From assembly GCA_030637515.1 (NCBI GenBank), contig DAOWGM010000086.1, positions 1 through 35,754 on the forward strand: a stretch of 35,754 nucleotides of DNA, written 5' to 3'. Below, piece after piece: positions 1 to 8,753 of this stretch (positions are counted from its first letter, which is position 1; every line of letters starts with the position of its first letter). The notes beneath the pieces are model-generated. The model was not told the origin of the DNA. It searched no databases and was given only the letters and a program-made list of their open reading frames with translations. This DNA is from Bacteroidales bacterium (GTDB taxonomy: Bacteria > Bacteroidota > Bacteroidia > Bacteroidales > UBA12077). A program made the position numbers and the translations under genes.

Positions 1-1355
1 ATTTTTCTCTCATAATAGTTAGGCTAATGTTGCCATTGTTCAATTCAATGTCGGGAAAAGATTTATCATTAAATTATTTAAACCCAAGCATATTGATTAG
101 CCTTTTGATAATATGGATATTTACCAGTTTTGTTGCAGGATTATATCCAGCATTTGTTCTGTCATCTTTCAAAATAACAGATACTTTAAAAGGAGCAAAA
201 GCTCAAGGAGTAAAAGGAGGCCTTTTAAGAAAGGTACTTGTAATTATTCAGTTTTCACTATCAATTGGATTAATTATTAGTTCAATTGTTGTAAACGAAC
301 AGTTAAATTTTCTTAAAAATAAAGAGCTTGGCTTAGAAAAAGAAAACTTGATTTATATGACGATTAAAGGAGAGGTTACAGACAAATACGATATTATAAA
401 AAATAAACTACTTTCAAATAATAATATAGAAAGTATAACAAGAACATCTCATGATCATCCTTATGCAATAGGTCGTGCAGGTGCAGGCCTGGAATGGGAG
501 GGGAAAGATACTGATGTTGATCCTTCAGTATATTATATGGACACTGACGAAGATTTCATTAATACATTTAAAATTAAGCTTTTAAGTGGGAGGTATTTTT
601 CACCTGAATTTGTTTCTGATTTAAATGTGGAACAGACAAATTTCCATAACGTGGTAATAAATAAAACCTTTGCAGAAATAATAGGTACAGATGCAATAAC
701 CGAAAAGATATTATCGTGGGGAAATATGAAATGTCCAATTATTGGAGTTGTTGATGATTTTCTTTTTTTACCAGCTGATCGGGAAATGCAGCCATTAATT
801 ATTTTCTATCAAGAACCTATTAGATATATTTATATTAGAATTTCTGGAAATGAAATTTCTTCAACTATAAGTTATATTAAATCCGTTTTTGAAGAACATA
901 ACCCAGCATTTGCATTCGATTATGGATTTCTAGATGAGAGTTATGATACTTTATATAGAGATGAAGAAAGAGAAGGTAAGATAATGAAGTCATTTACTAT
1001 TTTCGCAATATTGATATCCTGCTTAGGTTTATTTGGTTTAGCAGCATTTTCTGCTCAAAAAAGAACTAAAGAAATTGGAATACGAAAAGCTATGGGAGCT
1101 CCTGTAAAAAGTATTATTTTGATGCTTTCTAAGGAAATGACAAGGTGGATTCTCATTTCAAACCTAATTGCGTGGCCCATTGCTTATTATTACATGAATA
1201 ACTGGTTAAATAATTATCCATATCATTATAAACTTACTATATGGGTATTTGTATTTGCTGGAGTAGCAGCATTTATCTTGTCTTTATTAACTGTTATTTT
1301 TCAAGCATTGGTAGCATCAACAAAAAATCCTGTTGATAGTTTGAGGTATGAGTAA
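1..1355 (+). CDS. MacB/FtsX-like ABC transporter permease, C-terminal part (5' end outside window)
   Basis: The reading frame is open from the first bases of the window (in frame from base 3), and the first ATG at 27 lies inside a membrane segment, so this is the C-terminal ~450 residues of a permease of about 800. It contains the end of the first FtsX domain with the 'GLYPAFVLSSFK' loop, a periplasmic MacB-like domain, and a second FtsX domain with 'EIGIRKAMGA' followed by membrane helices to the C-terminus. FtsX/MacB-type permeases couple a cytosolic ATPase to export of peptides, lipids or drugs, or to cell-wall hydrolase control. No ATPase gene is adjacent. It resembles the permeases at 1704 and 5210 in layout and motifs. 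A strong terminator follows at 1376. Family is clear; substrate is unknown. Confidence 0.9.
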   Translation, partial: FSLIIVRLMLPLFNSMSGKDLSLNYLNPSILISLLIIWIFTSFVAGLYPAFVLSSFKITDTLKGAKAQGVKGGLLRKVLVIIQFSLSIGLIISSIVVNEQLNFLKNKELGLEKENLIYMTIKGEVTDKYDIIKNKLLSNNNIESITRTSHDHPYAIGRAGAGLEWEGKDTDVDPSVYYMDTDEDFINTFKIKLLSGRYFSPEFVSDLNVEQTNFHNVVINKTFAEIIGTDAITEKILSWGNMKCPIIGVVDDFLFLPADREMQPLIIFYQEPIRYIYIRISGNEISSTISYIKSVFEEHNPAFAFDYGFLDESYDTLYRDEEREGKIMKSFTIFAILISCLGLFGLAAFSAQKRTKEIGIRKAMGAPVKSIILMLSKEMTRWILISNLIAWPIAYYYMNNWLNNYPYHYKLTIWVFVFAGVAAFILSLLTVIFQALVASTKNPVDSLRYE

Positions 1356-1375
1356 ATATTTTATTTAATTTATAT

Positions 1376-1404
1376 AACCGGCAACAACAATTGCCGGTTT
1401 TTTT
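1376..1404 (+). terminator. Rho-independent terminator after the first permease
   Basis: A perfect 9-bp stem (AACCGGCAA / TTGCCGGTT, 1376-1384 and 1391-1399) with a 6-nt loop is followed by a T-run to 1404. It lies 20 nt after the stop codon and separates this permease from the next. Confidence 0.9.
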
Positions 1405-1405
1405 A

Positions 1406-1430
1406 TGCACGAAATTGAACAGGAATGTAC
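1406..1430 (+). promoter_or_regulatory. Candidate activator-binding element upstream of permease 1704
   Basis: This 25-bp stretch matches the stretch at 5048-5072 at 19 of 25 positions. It holds TGC-N10-ACA followed by AATGTAC. It lies 68 bp upstream of the GG of the sigma-54-like motif at 1498. Enhancer-type sites of sigma-54 activators are often dyads of the TGT-N10-ACA kind, so binding by an NtrC-like activator is the inference. Confidence 0.4.
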
Positions 1431-1497
1431 ATTTTCGGTCATAAATTTATTATGGCGAATGTCCGTAAGTACAAGCTGGACAACGTTTAACTAATAA

Positions 1498-1513
1498 TGG
1501 CATAATGTATGCA
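1498..1513 (+). promoter_or_regulatory. Candidate sigma-54 promoter upstream of permease 1704
   Basis: TGGCATAATGTATGCA keeps the GG-N10-GC spacing of sigma-54 -24/-12 elements and is the only one of the five candidates here with the canonical GC at -12. It lies 190 bp before the start codon, so it would give a leader of about 180 nt. That is long and lowers confidence. Confidence 0.4.
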
Positions 1514-1703
1514 AAGTTTATTTTTTGTTAATGGTAATTTTTAAAGCAAAGAATTAACTAATAATTACAAACTAAATTGAATCATTTATGTCTTTAATAA
1601 ATACTTTAACATTTCTTTAACTATACAACATTTGATATTATAAATTATAAGCTATAATTTTATACGAATAATTTCGTAGTAGAAGCAAATTAAACCAAAT
1701 ATT

Positions 1704-4085
1704 ATGTTTAAAAACCTTATTAAAACAGCTTTCAGAAATATTTTTAAAGACTTTGGATATAGTGGTCTGAATATTTTGGGACTTACACTGGGAATAGCCA
1801 GTGCTTTATTCTTGATAATTTATATCTCTAATGAACTTAGTTATGATAAATACCACGAAAAAGCTGATCGAATTTACCGCGTTGTTTCTCATATTACAGA
1901 AACCGATGATGATTTTACATGGATTGTAGCTCAAATACCTTTTGGACCTCAGGTAGTTGCAGATTATCCTGAAGTGGAACATGCTGTTCGATTTATTGGT
2001 GGTGGACGTGAATTATTTAAGTATGAAGACAAAGAGTTTTATGAAGAAAGCTTCTTTTTTGCTGATTCTAATGTTTTTGATGTTTTTACCTATGACTTTA
2101 TAAAAGGATCACCTAAAGATGCGCTCCTTGAGCCTAACACAATAGTTTTATCTGAAACTGTTGCGGCAAAGTATTTTGGGAAAGATGATCCTATTAATAA
2201 AACTCTTGTAAATGGTGCCGATACCTACAAAGTTACTGGTGTTATAAAAGATGTGCCTTACAATTCTCATTTTCGGTTTGATGGATTGTTATCAAGAAAC
2301 AGTTTGCCAGCTGAAATGGGCAACTGGGGGAATTTTGGAGTATTTACATATATATTGCTGCCAGAAGGTTCTAATTATAAAGAATTTGAGATTAAAATTC
2401 AGGAAATGTATGGAAAATATATGGCTGAAATATTTGAAGAAATTGGAATTACAATTGAATATATTCTGGAACCAATTACGGATATTCATTTGACTTCAAC
2501 TCATGAGGGAGAACCCGAACCAACAGGTAGCTTTGCCTATGTAATGATATTTGCAATTGTAGCATTATTTTTAATACTCATAGCTGCAATGAATTATATG
2601 AATCTGGCAACTGCCAGATCAACAAAACGTGCGCGAGAAGTTGGTCTTCGAAAAGTAGTTGGTTCACATAGAGGAAGTTTGATATTGCAGTTTATTATGG
2701 AGTCAGCCTTATTTACATTTATTTCATTAATTCTGAGTATAGTGTTGGTAGTATTACTTTTGCCACAGTTTAATCAATTAGCTGGAAAATCATTTGAAAT
2801 TAGTGTTCTTTTAAGTCCTGTAATTATTGCAAGTGTTATAGGTGTTATTGTTGTTATTGGAATATTCGGAGGAAGTTATCCTGCTTTTTATTTATCCAAA
2901 TTTAGCCCATTAACAGTAATGAAAGGTGAAATTACTAAGGGTTCATCGGGAAGTTTATTCAGAAAAGTATTGGTTATCATTCAATTTACCATTTCGGTTG
3001 CTATGATTGTATCTACTCTGGTTGTATTCAAGCAATTGAATTATTTGAAAACTAAAGATTTAGGTTATAATATGGATAATGTTATTAGCCTACAGTTTAC
3101 AACACGCGAAATGGTTGAGAAGTATCCTGTTTTAAAACAAGCTTTGCTTGAAAATCCTAATGTAAAATATGTTAGTTCTACCGGCACTAGAGTAGGAGAT
3201 GGTTCCGGGAAAAGAATAATGAATGTTGAAACTGATGATGGAATGCAGCAGCGAGGTATTAATTTATCCGGAATAGATCACGATTTCATTGAAACATTAG
3301 GCATAACTATGATTAAAGGGCGAGATTTTCAGGAAGATATGCCTTCCGATACCTTACTTGGTGTAATTGTAAATGAAACAATGGCTAAGAGATTAAATTG
3401 GACTGAACCGCTTGGTAAAAGAGTTGAACTAGAAGGTCGAAATGGTCAGGATTTTCTAAGAGCTACAGTAGTTGGTGTTATGAAAGATTATCATCAAACA
3501 GGAATGTATAACGAGATAGAAACAATATTATTCTTTTATAGGGTTAATAACAGATTAGTTTATGCAAAACTAAATGGTCAGGATGTACAAGAAACAATTC
3601 GATATATTGAAAGTAGATGGAATGAAATTTTTCCACAGCAGCCATTTGAATACTCATTCTTATCAGATCGTTTTAACGAACAATTCGGTGCAGATGAAAA
3701 ACGCGGATTTATTTTTACACTATTTACAGTATTGGCAATACTTATAGCATGTTTAGGCCTGTTTGGTCTGGCTTCTTTCACAGTTGAGCAAAGAACCAAA
3801 GAGATTGGAATTAGAAAAGTTGTTGGTGCAACAGAAGGTACAGTAGTGAGACTAATTTCGAAAGAATTCTTGATTTTAGTTTCGATAGCAATTGTAATTG
3901 CATTTCCATTGTCTTTCTATTTTATGAGAGACTGGTTACAGCAATTTGTTTATAGAACTAATCTTGGTTTATTTATATTTATTTTGGCAGGATTACTTAC
4001 TATAGCAATTACTTTTATAACTATTAGCTTTCAGGCTTGGAAAGCTGCAAATACTAATCCGGCAGAATCGCTTAGAGTTGAGTAG
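1704..4085 (+). CDS. MacB/FtsX-like ABC transporter permease (793 aa)
   Basis: This is a full-length two-module permease. One N-terminal membrane helix (about residues 20-42, in 'GLNILGLTLGIASALFLIIY') is followed by a MacB-type periplasmic domain. A first FtsX domain starts near residue 279 with 'NYMNLATARSTKRAREVGLRK'. After the loop 'GGSYPAFYLSKFSP' comes a second periplasmic domain. A second FtsX domain from about residue 669 carries 'EQRTKEIGIRKVVGA' and three further helices. It sits in the inner membrane and needs a separate ATPase, which is not encoded nearby. The upstream region has a possible sigma-54 site and an element shared with permease 5210, pointing to co-regulation. Substrate is unknown; peptide or drug export and envelope-stress relief are possibilities based on the family only. 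Confidence 0.93.
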   Translation: MFKNLIKTAFRNIFKDFGYSGLNILGLTLGIASALFLIIYISNELSYDKYHEKADRIYRVVSHITETDDDFTWIVAQIPFGPQVVADYPEVEHAVRFIGGGRELFKYEDKEFYEESFFFADSNVFDVFTYDFIKGSPKDALLEPNTIVLSETVAAKYFGKDDPINKTLVNGADTYKVTGVIKDVPYNSHFRFDGLLSRNSLPAEMGNWGNFGVFTYILLPEGSNYKEFEIKIQEMYGKYMAEIFEEIGITIEYILEPITDIHLTSTHEGEPEPTGSFAYVMIFAIVALFLILIAAMNYMNLATARSTKRAREVGLRKVVGSHRGSLILQFIMESALFTFISLILSIVLVVLLLPQFNQLAGKSFEISVLLSPVIIASVIGVIVVIGIFGGSYPAFYLSKFSPLTVMKGEITKGSSGSLFRKVLVIIQFTISVAMIVSTLVVFKQLNYLKTKDLGYNMDNVISLQFTTREMVEKYPVLKQALLENPNVKYVSSTGTRVGDGSGKRIMNVETDDGMQQRGINLSGIDHDFIETLGITMIKGRDFQEDMPSDTLLGVIVNETMAKRLNWTEPLGKRVELEGRNGQDFLRATVVGVMKDYHQTGMYNEIETILFFYRVNNRLVYAKLNGQDVQETIRYIESRWNEIFPQQPFEYSFLSDRFNEQFGADEKRGFIFTLFTVLAILIACLGLFGLASFTVEQRTKEIGIRKVVGATEGTVVRLISKEFLILVSIAIVIAFPLSFYFMRDWLQQFVYRTNLGLFIFILAGLLTIAITFITISFQAWKAANTNPAESLRVE

Positions 4086-4117
4086 GTAATTTTATAATTG
4101 TTTTAAGTTTTTTAAAC

Positions 4118-4147
4118 AAAAAGGGCTACTTTAAAGTAGCCCCTTTT
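4118..4147. terminator. Bidirectional terminator between convergent genes
   Basis: AAAAGGGCTACTTT is followed directly by AAAGTAGCCCCTTTT, giving a 14-bp stem with one bulged C. A-rich and T-rich flanks allow termination in both directions. It lies between the permease ending at 4085 and the minus-strand lipoprotein gene ending at 4164. Confidence 0.85.
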
Positions 4148-4163
4148 GCTCTGATTTTTTTTA

Positions 4164-4877
4164 TTAGAAATCAGTATTAAAGGTTGTAATATCTTCTTCA
4201 CCAGCACTTAAATATCCAAGATAATCAGAATATGACTCTGCTATATCTCCTGAACCATCTGTAATATATACAATCGCATAATATGAAGTACCTGATGGTA
4301 ATGTGAAGGTAACTGTTCCTGAAGAACCAGTAGTTTCTTGTTCTATAGTTTTGGTTAATCTATCTTCAATATCTGAAGAGTTATTATAATCTTCATCAGT
4401 TAAAATGGCAACTTTAGCTCCTGAATAAGGTTCGTATTCATAAGTCTCATAGTTATAATTTTGAACAGTTATTTCAATTGTGCCAGTGTAATCCATTACA
4501 TTTATCGAATAAGACTTATTTACACCACTAACAGCCTGAACTAATTTTGAAGGATTGTAAAATTTACCTCCAATCTCAACATCTTCCATTACAAGATAAT
4601 AATTTCCAACATTTACATCACCATAGCCAACTTTTCCGTTTTCGTCTGTTATTTTATTATCAATTGAATATTCCAATACTTCAGAAGCTTTATCCTTAGA
4701 TTCATCGAATTGAGGAATTAAATAAACAATTTCTCCAACTACTGGAGATTCATTGATAGTAACTTCAAGGCTTAATTTTCCAGATTCTTTTAATGTAATT
4801 GTGTAGTTTTCATCATCACTACACGAAGAAACTGCTAATACTGCTGCTAATCCTAAAATTAAATTTTTAATTTTCAT
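4164..4877 (-). CDS. Predicted surface lipoprotein with Ig-like/carboxypeptidase-regulatory-like beta domains
   Basis: The 237-residue product starts with a lipoprotein signal (MKIKNLILGLAAVLAVSSC) with the acylated Cys at residue 19. The Cys is followed by Ser-Asp-Asp-Glu, which resembles the lipoprotein export signal known to direct Bacteroidota lipoproteins to the cell surface. The rest is acidic and beta-rich. Two segments (about residues 35-105 and 125-215) look like carboxypeptidase-regulatory or Cna-B-type sandwiches, with 'DENGKVGYGDVNVGNYYLV' typical of the first and 'GSSGTVTFTLPSGTSYYAIVY' of the second. No catalytic motif was seen. It is read opposite to the flanking permeases and ends at a shared terminator. 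Function is unknown; a structural or adhesin-like surface role is a guess from the fold. Confidence 0.8.
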   Translation of the reverse strand: MKIKNLILGLAAVLAVSSCSDDENYTITLKESGKLSLEVTINESPVVGEIVYLIPQFDESKDKASEVLEYSIDNKITDENGKVGYGDVNVGNYYLVMEDVEIGGKFYNPSKLVQAVSGVNKSYSINVMDYTGTIEITVQNYNYETYEYEPYSGAKVAILTDEDYNNSSDIEDRLTKTIEQETTGSSGTVTFTLPSGTSYYAIVYITDGSGDIAESYSDYLGYLSAGEEDITTFNTDF

Positions 4878-5047
4878 TTTCTTAATAATTAATTGGTTAA
4901 TATTCCTACTTTTTTAATGAAGAACGAAGTTAGCATTATTCTTTCAATTAAAAATGGTTTTTTTAGAAATATATTTTCAAGGCAACAGAAACAAATAATG
5001 TTATATGTAATAAAAGAATTATCTAATTAATTATTATAATATAATTC

Positions 5048-5072
5048 TGTTCGAATTAGAACAAAAATGTAC
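5048..5072 (+). promoter_or_regulatory. Candidate activator-binding element upstream of permease 5210
   Basis: TGTTCGAATTAGAACA (5048-5063) is a dyad of the form TGTTC-N6-GAACA, equal to TGT-N10-ACA, followed by AAAATGTAC. The 25 bp match 1406-1430 at 19 positions with no gap. It lies 79 bp upstream of the GG of the sigma-54-like site at 5151, a distance typical of enhancer sites for sigma-54 activators. Confidence 0.45.
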
Positions 5073-5150
5073 GCAATTAATACAACTATTTTTTAAACTT
5101 AAATTGATACGAGTATTGTTATGCGCACATTAATAGTTTTTTATAAAAAA

Positions 5151-5166
5151 TGGTATGAATTGTGTA
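5151..5166 (+). promoter_or_regulatory. Weak candidate sigma-54 promoter upstream of permease 5210
   Basis: TGGTATGAATTGTGTA has the TGGYATRA -24 pattern found at the other candidates, but its -12 part (GTGT) lacks the GC dinucleotide. Its spacing to the start codon is 43 bp, which suits a promoter. Its first eight bases are identical to those of the site at 35206. Confidence 0.3.
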
Positions 5167-5209
5167 ATAATCTTACTGATTAATAGATGTTTATTAAAAG
5201 TTAATAAAA

Positions 5210-7624
5210 ATGTTCAAACATAATTTAAAGATAGCATTAAGGAATATTTTAAAAAACTGGAAATATTCTCTGTTAAATATAGGAGGTCTATCTATTGGGT
5301 TAGCGAGTTTTATTTTAATAGTATTTTATATAGATGATGAACTTAAATATGATAAGCATCACGAAAATGCCGACAGAATTTATCGTGTAAATAGATTATA
5401 TAATAGTAACGATGTAGACGAAGATGCAGCAACTGTTTCATTTCCTGCAGGACCAACTTTAGTTATGGATTATCCTGGGATAGTGAAAAATCAGGTACGT
5501 TTCTTCAATCAATTTAGAAATCAGTGGTTTTTCGATTATCGTAAAAGCGATGATGAAATAATACGCTTTAACGAACCTCATTTCTTATTAGCAGATTCAA
5601 CAGTGTTTGATATTTTTACATTTCCTTTTATTGAGGGAAATCCTGAGACTGCACTTGACAGACCAAATACGATTGTTGTTACAGAAGCAACTGCCAAACG
5701 ATATTTTGGTGATGAACCTGCAATAGGTAAGGTGCTTCGGGTCGAAGAGGGACTTGATTTTGAAATAACAGGAGTAATAGAAGATCTTCCAACTCAATCA
5801 CATTTTAAGATTGATATTTTAGGGTCTTTAAACACTTTTCGACAATTCAATCAAGATGGACAGTTTCCTCAAACATGGATCTGGAATCCTTGTTGGACTT
5901 ATGTTCAGCTTGAAGATGAAGTTGATCCAAATACATTAAATGAGAAATTTCCTGAATTTTATCTTAATCATTATAATGATTTTAAAGATGCCGATGTAAC
6001 TCTTTATTTGCAGTCACTTACCGATATCCATTTAAAATCGCATCATGTATACGAAATGCGACCAAATAGTAATATTGTTTATGTGAATATTTTATCGATA
6101 GTTGCAGCAATTATATTTATGCTTGCTTGCATTAATTTTATGAATTTAGCTACAGCAAGCTCGGCAGGAAGAGCCAAAGAAATAGGAATTAAAAAAGTGT
6201 TTGGTAGTTTAAAAAAGAAATTGGTTATGCAGTTTTTAGGTGAAGCTGTTGTACAAAGTTTCATTGCAATGCTTATTGCATTATTATTAGTTGAATTATT
6301 ATTACTGAGATTCAATGATTTTACGGGCAAAAATATCATATCAGCTTTTTTAGTTGAATTGAAAATTGTTGGATTTATATTCGCTGTTGCCCTGGTAGTT
6401 GGAATGATTGCTGGAACATACCCGGCGTTTGTTTTATCATCATTTAAACCATTGAAAGTTTTAAAAGGATCTTTAAGTAATGGAGCAAAATCAGGTAATG
6501 CTAGAAAAGTTTTAGTGATTGTGCAGTTTTCTATTTCAATAAGTTTGATAATAGGAAGTCTAATTGTTTTTGAACAATTGAATTTCCTAAGGAATGTAGA
6601 ATTAGGATTTAATAAAGATCATATTATCAATATTGAACGTGTTGGGCCCTTATTTAAAAATTATGATGCCTTTAAACAAGAATTATTAAGTCATAAAGAT
6701 ATTGAATATGTTACAGGAGCTGAAGATTATTTAGGTATAAATCATAATACACGAGATTACGAAATTGAAGGATTAACTCCAGGGCAAAGGTTTTATATTC
6801 CTGCATTCTTAATTGATTGGGATTTTGTTGAAACTTTTAGAATTGAGGTTGTTGAAGGAAGATCATTTTCAAGAGATTATCCAAGTGATACAGTAAATGC
6901 TGTTATGATTAATGAGACAATGGCTAAAGATTTAGGATGGACAAATGAAGAAGCTATTGGTAAAAAAGTAATTTCTCGCGATGGAGATGAACGTGTAATT
7001 GGTGTTTATAAAGATTTTCATGCAATGTCCTTGCATCGACCTGTAAACAAGTTTATTTTAGATATGTCAAGAAGACCAGTATTTAGTTCTAATATTATAT
7101 CAATTCGATTTAGCTCGAATAATTATAAGGAAGTTTTAAAGCACCTTGAAAATACTTGGACAAAATTTGTTCCTACTCGTCCGTTTGAATATCAGTTTTT
7201 TGATCAACAATTAGATGAACTTTATATTGATGAGTTAAGATTTGGACGATTCTCACTTATATTAACAATTCTGGCAATTATTATTGCCAGTATGGGATTG
7301 GTTGGATTAACATCATTTCTTGCAGAGCAACGTACAAAAGAAATTGGAATAAGAAGAGCACTAGGATCTTCTTCCTGGGCAATAATTAAATTAATGGCTA
7401 AAGAATTTTTAGTACTACTTTTTATTGCCAATATAATTTCATGGCCAGTAACCTATTATTTTACAAATAATTGGCTGGAGAGTTATTCTAAACATATTGC
7501 AACTAACTGGTGGCTGTTTATTATATCAGGCTTTTTAACAATGTTTATTGCAATGACAATAATTGCACATAGAGCGTACAAAACAGCTTTATTAAACCCA
7601 GCTCAAACATTAAGATACGAATAG
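5210..7624 (+). CDS. MacB/FtsX-like ABC transporter permease (804 aa)
   Basis: It has the same architecture as the permease at 1704. An N-terminal helix ('LLNIGGLSIGLASFILIVFYI') is followed by a periplasmic MacB-like domain, then the first FtsX domain near residue 290 with 'NFMNLATASSAGRAKEIGIKKVFGS'. The loop 'GTYPAFVLSSFKPLKVLKG' leads to a second periplasmic domain and a second FtsX domain with 'EQRTKEIGIRRALGSS'. It begins at the ATG at 5210, where the typical 'MFKHNLKIALRNILKN' amphipathic start is found. It is probably a monocistronic unit with its own upstream control region. No ATPase is encoded next to it. Together with 1704 and the two partial genes at the window ends it forms a divergent paralogue set rather than recent duplicates, as the sequences differ clearly. 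Confidence 0.93.
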   Translation: MFKHNLKIALRNILKNWKYSLLNIGGLSIGLASFILIVFYIDDELKYDKHHENADRIYRVNRLYNSNDVDEDAATVSFPAGPTLVMDYPGIVKNQVRFFNQFRNQWFFDYRKSDDEIIRFNEPHFLLADSTVFDIFTFPFIEGNPETALDRPNTIVVTEATAKRYFGDEPAIGKVLRVEEGLDFEITGVIEDLPTQSHFKIDILGSLNTFRQFNQDGQFPQTWIWNPCWTYVQLEDEVDPNTLNEKFPEFYLNHYNDFKDADVTLYLQSLTDIHLKSHHVYEMRPNSNIVYVNILSIVAAIIFMLACINFMNLATASSAGRAKEIGIKKVFGSLKKKLVMQFLGEAVVQSFIAMLIALLLVELLLLRFNDFTGKNIISAFLVELKIVGFIFAVALVVGMIAGTYPAFVLSSFKPLKVLKGSLSNGAKSGNARKVLVIVQFSISISLIIGSLIVFEQLNFLRNVELGFNKDHIINIERVGPLFKNYDAFKQELLSHKDIEYVTGAEDYLGINHNTRDYEIEGLTPGQRFYIPAFLIDWDFVETFRIEVVEGRSFSRDYPSDTVNAVMINETMAKDLGWTNEEAIGKKVISRDGDERVIGVYKDFHAMSLHRPVNKFILDMSRRPVFSSNIISIRFSSNNYKEVLKHLENTWTKFVPTRPFEYQFFDQQLDELYIDELRFGRFSLILTILAIIIASMGLVGLTSFLAEQRTKEIGIRRALGSSSWAIIKLMAKEFLVLLFIANIISWPVTYYFTNNWLESYSKHIATNWWLFIISGFLTMFIAMTIIAHRAYKTALLNPAQTLRYE

Positions 7625-7718
7625 CCAATTATATTAATGTTTAGATAAAAATAGCAATATATGTCAACTATCATTTTGAAAAATTAAATAATTTAATCAC
7701 TTTTATTATTTAATTAGA

Positions 7719-8657
7719 ATGTCAATGATTCCAAAGAATAGTTACCAGAAAGAATATATTTTCCGTATCAATAAAGTTATTGATTACATAGATTCTAATC
7801 TTGATAAATCATTAAATCTTGAAACATTAGCTAATGTAGCCAACTTTTCTCCGTTTCACTTTCATCGAATTTTTGCAACCTTTACTGGAGAAACTCTAAA
7901 TGGTTTTGTCAAGCGTATTAGAATAGAAAAGGCTGCCAGTCTTTTGATAAATGATCCTGAAATTCCCATTAACGAAATAGCATATTATTGCGGTTTTAGT
8001 AGTAACTCAGTTTTTTCTCGAGTTTTTAAAGAATATTTTAAGTATAGTGCAAAAGATTATCGTCAAATAATGCTCAACGAACTTAGCAAGAATAGTCAAT
8101 CGAATAGCAAGATTGATAAATTAAAAAGGTCTTCCATAGACTACATTCGTATTGTAGAATTAACTAATAAATGGAAGAATCTTATGAAAACAAACATCGA
8201 AGTAAAAGAATTACCAACACTTGATTTAATTTATTGCCGTCATATTGGGCAATACGACCAAATTGGTAAAGCTTATGAAAAACTATTTAAGTGGGCAGGT
8301 CCACGAGGATTATTAAAATTCCCACAAACAAAGACCGTAACAGTTTATCACGATGACCCTAAAACAACAGACATCGAAAAAGTGAGACAAAGTGCGTGTA
8401 TTACAGTTGAAACCGAAGTAAAAACTGAAGGTGAAATTGGGAAGCTGAGTGTTCCTGCAGGAAAGCATGCCGTTGGTCATTTCGAAATTGATGTAACAGA
8501 ATTTGAGCAGGCATGGAATGCCATGTGTATTTGGGTTTCAGAAAGTGGTTACCAACCTGCTGATGAAAATCCGTATGAATTATATCACGCAGATCCCGAA
8601 CATCATCCTGAGCATAAATTTGTTCTGGATATTTGTATTCCTGTCAAACCTTTATAA
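7719..8657 (+). CDS. AraC-family regulator with GyrI-like effector-binding domain (312 aa)
   Basis: Residues ~12-115 form an AraC/XylS double helix-turn-helix ('SLNLETLANVANFSPFHFHR' and 'INEIAYYCGFSSNSVFSRVFK'). Residues ~155-312 match the GyrI-like small-molecule-binding domain ('IEVKELPTLDLIYCRHIGQY', ending 'HKFVLDICIPV'). This order is that of Rob-like and SoxS-type drug-responsive regulators, which bind hydrophobic compounds and activate efflux or detoxification genes. It follows the permease at 5210 by 94 nt in the same direction, and thioredoxin genes follow, so its targets could be either side. That is inference. No clear terminator separates it from its neighbours. Confidence 0.92.
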   Translation: MSMIPKNSYQKEYIFRINKVIDYIDSNLDKSLNLETLANVANFSPFHFHRIFATFTGETLNGFVKRIRIEKAASLLINDPEIPINEIAYYCGFSSNSVFSRVFKEYFKYSAKDYRQIMLNELSKNSQSNSKIDKLKRSSIDYIRIVELTNKWKNLMKTNIEVKELPTLDLIYCRHIGQYDQIGKAYEKLFKWAGPRGLLKFPQTKTVTVYHDDPKTTDIEKVRQSACITVETEVKTEGEIGKLSVPAGKHAVGHFEIDVTEFEQAWNAMCIWVSESGYQPADENPYELYHADPEHHPEHKFVLDICIPVKPL

Positions 8658-8753
8658 GAAATGTAATGTGGAATTTATGAAAGCAGGTATCAGTGATGTT
8701 ATCTGTTTTTGTAATTTTATACTAATTCATGACAATATTTCCGAAATACGATG

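Larger units (their letters stand above)
1356..1703 (+). other. 348-bp intergenic region between two permease genes
   Basis: Contents, in order: the terminator at 1376-1404, the 25-bp element shared with the 5048 region (1406-1430), a sigma-54-like sequence at 1498-1513, and a possible housekeeping promoter (TTTG at 1631-1634, then TAATTTTA at 1655-1662, 20-nt spacer). A short inverted repeat, TGTCC (1460-1464) with GGACA 12 nt further on, lies between the shared element and the sigma-54-like site. No open frame of note is seen. Confidence 0.6.
4878..5209 (+). other. 332-bp divergent intergenic region (lipoprotein / permease)
   Basis: This region separates the divergent lipoprotein gene and the permease at 5210. 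It holds the 25-bp element at 5048-5072 and the sigma-54-like site at 5151. For the lipoprotein side I see no convincing promoter: a TAACTTCG box lies on the minus strand but has no well-spaced -33 partner. No additional gene is visible. Confidence 0.5.

Noticed and set aside
1460..1482. TGTCC-N12-GGACA inverted repeat as a second regulator site
   Set aside because: Arms are 5 bp only and not shared with the other permease upstream regions, so chance cannot be excluded.
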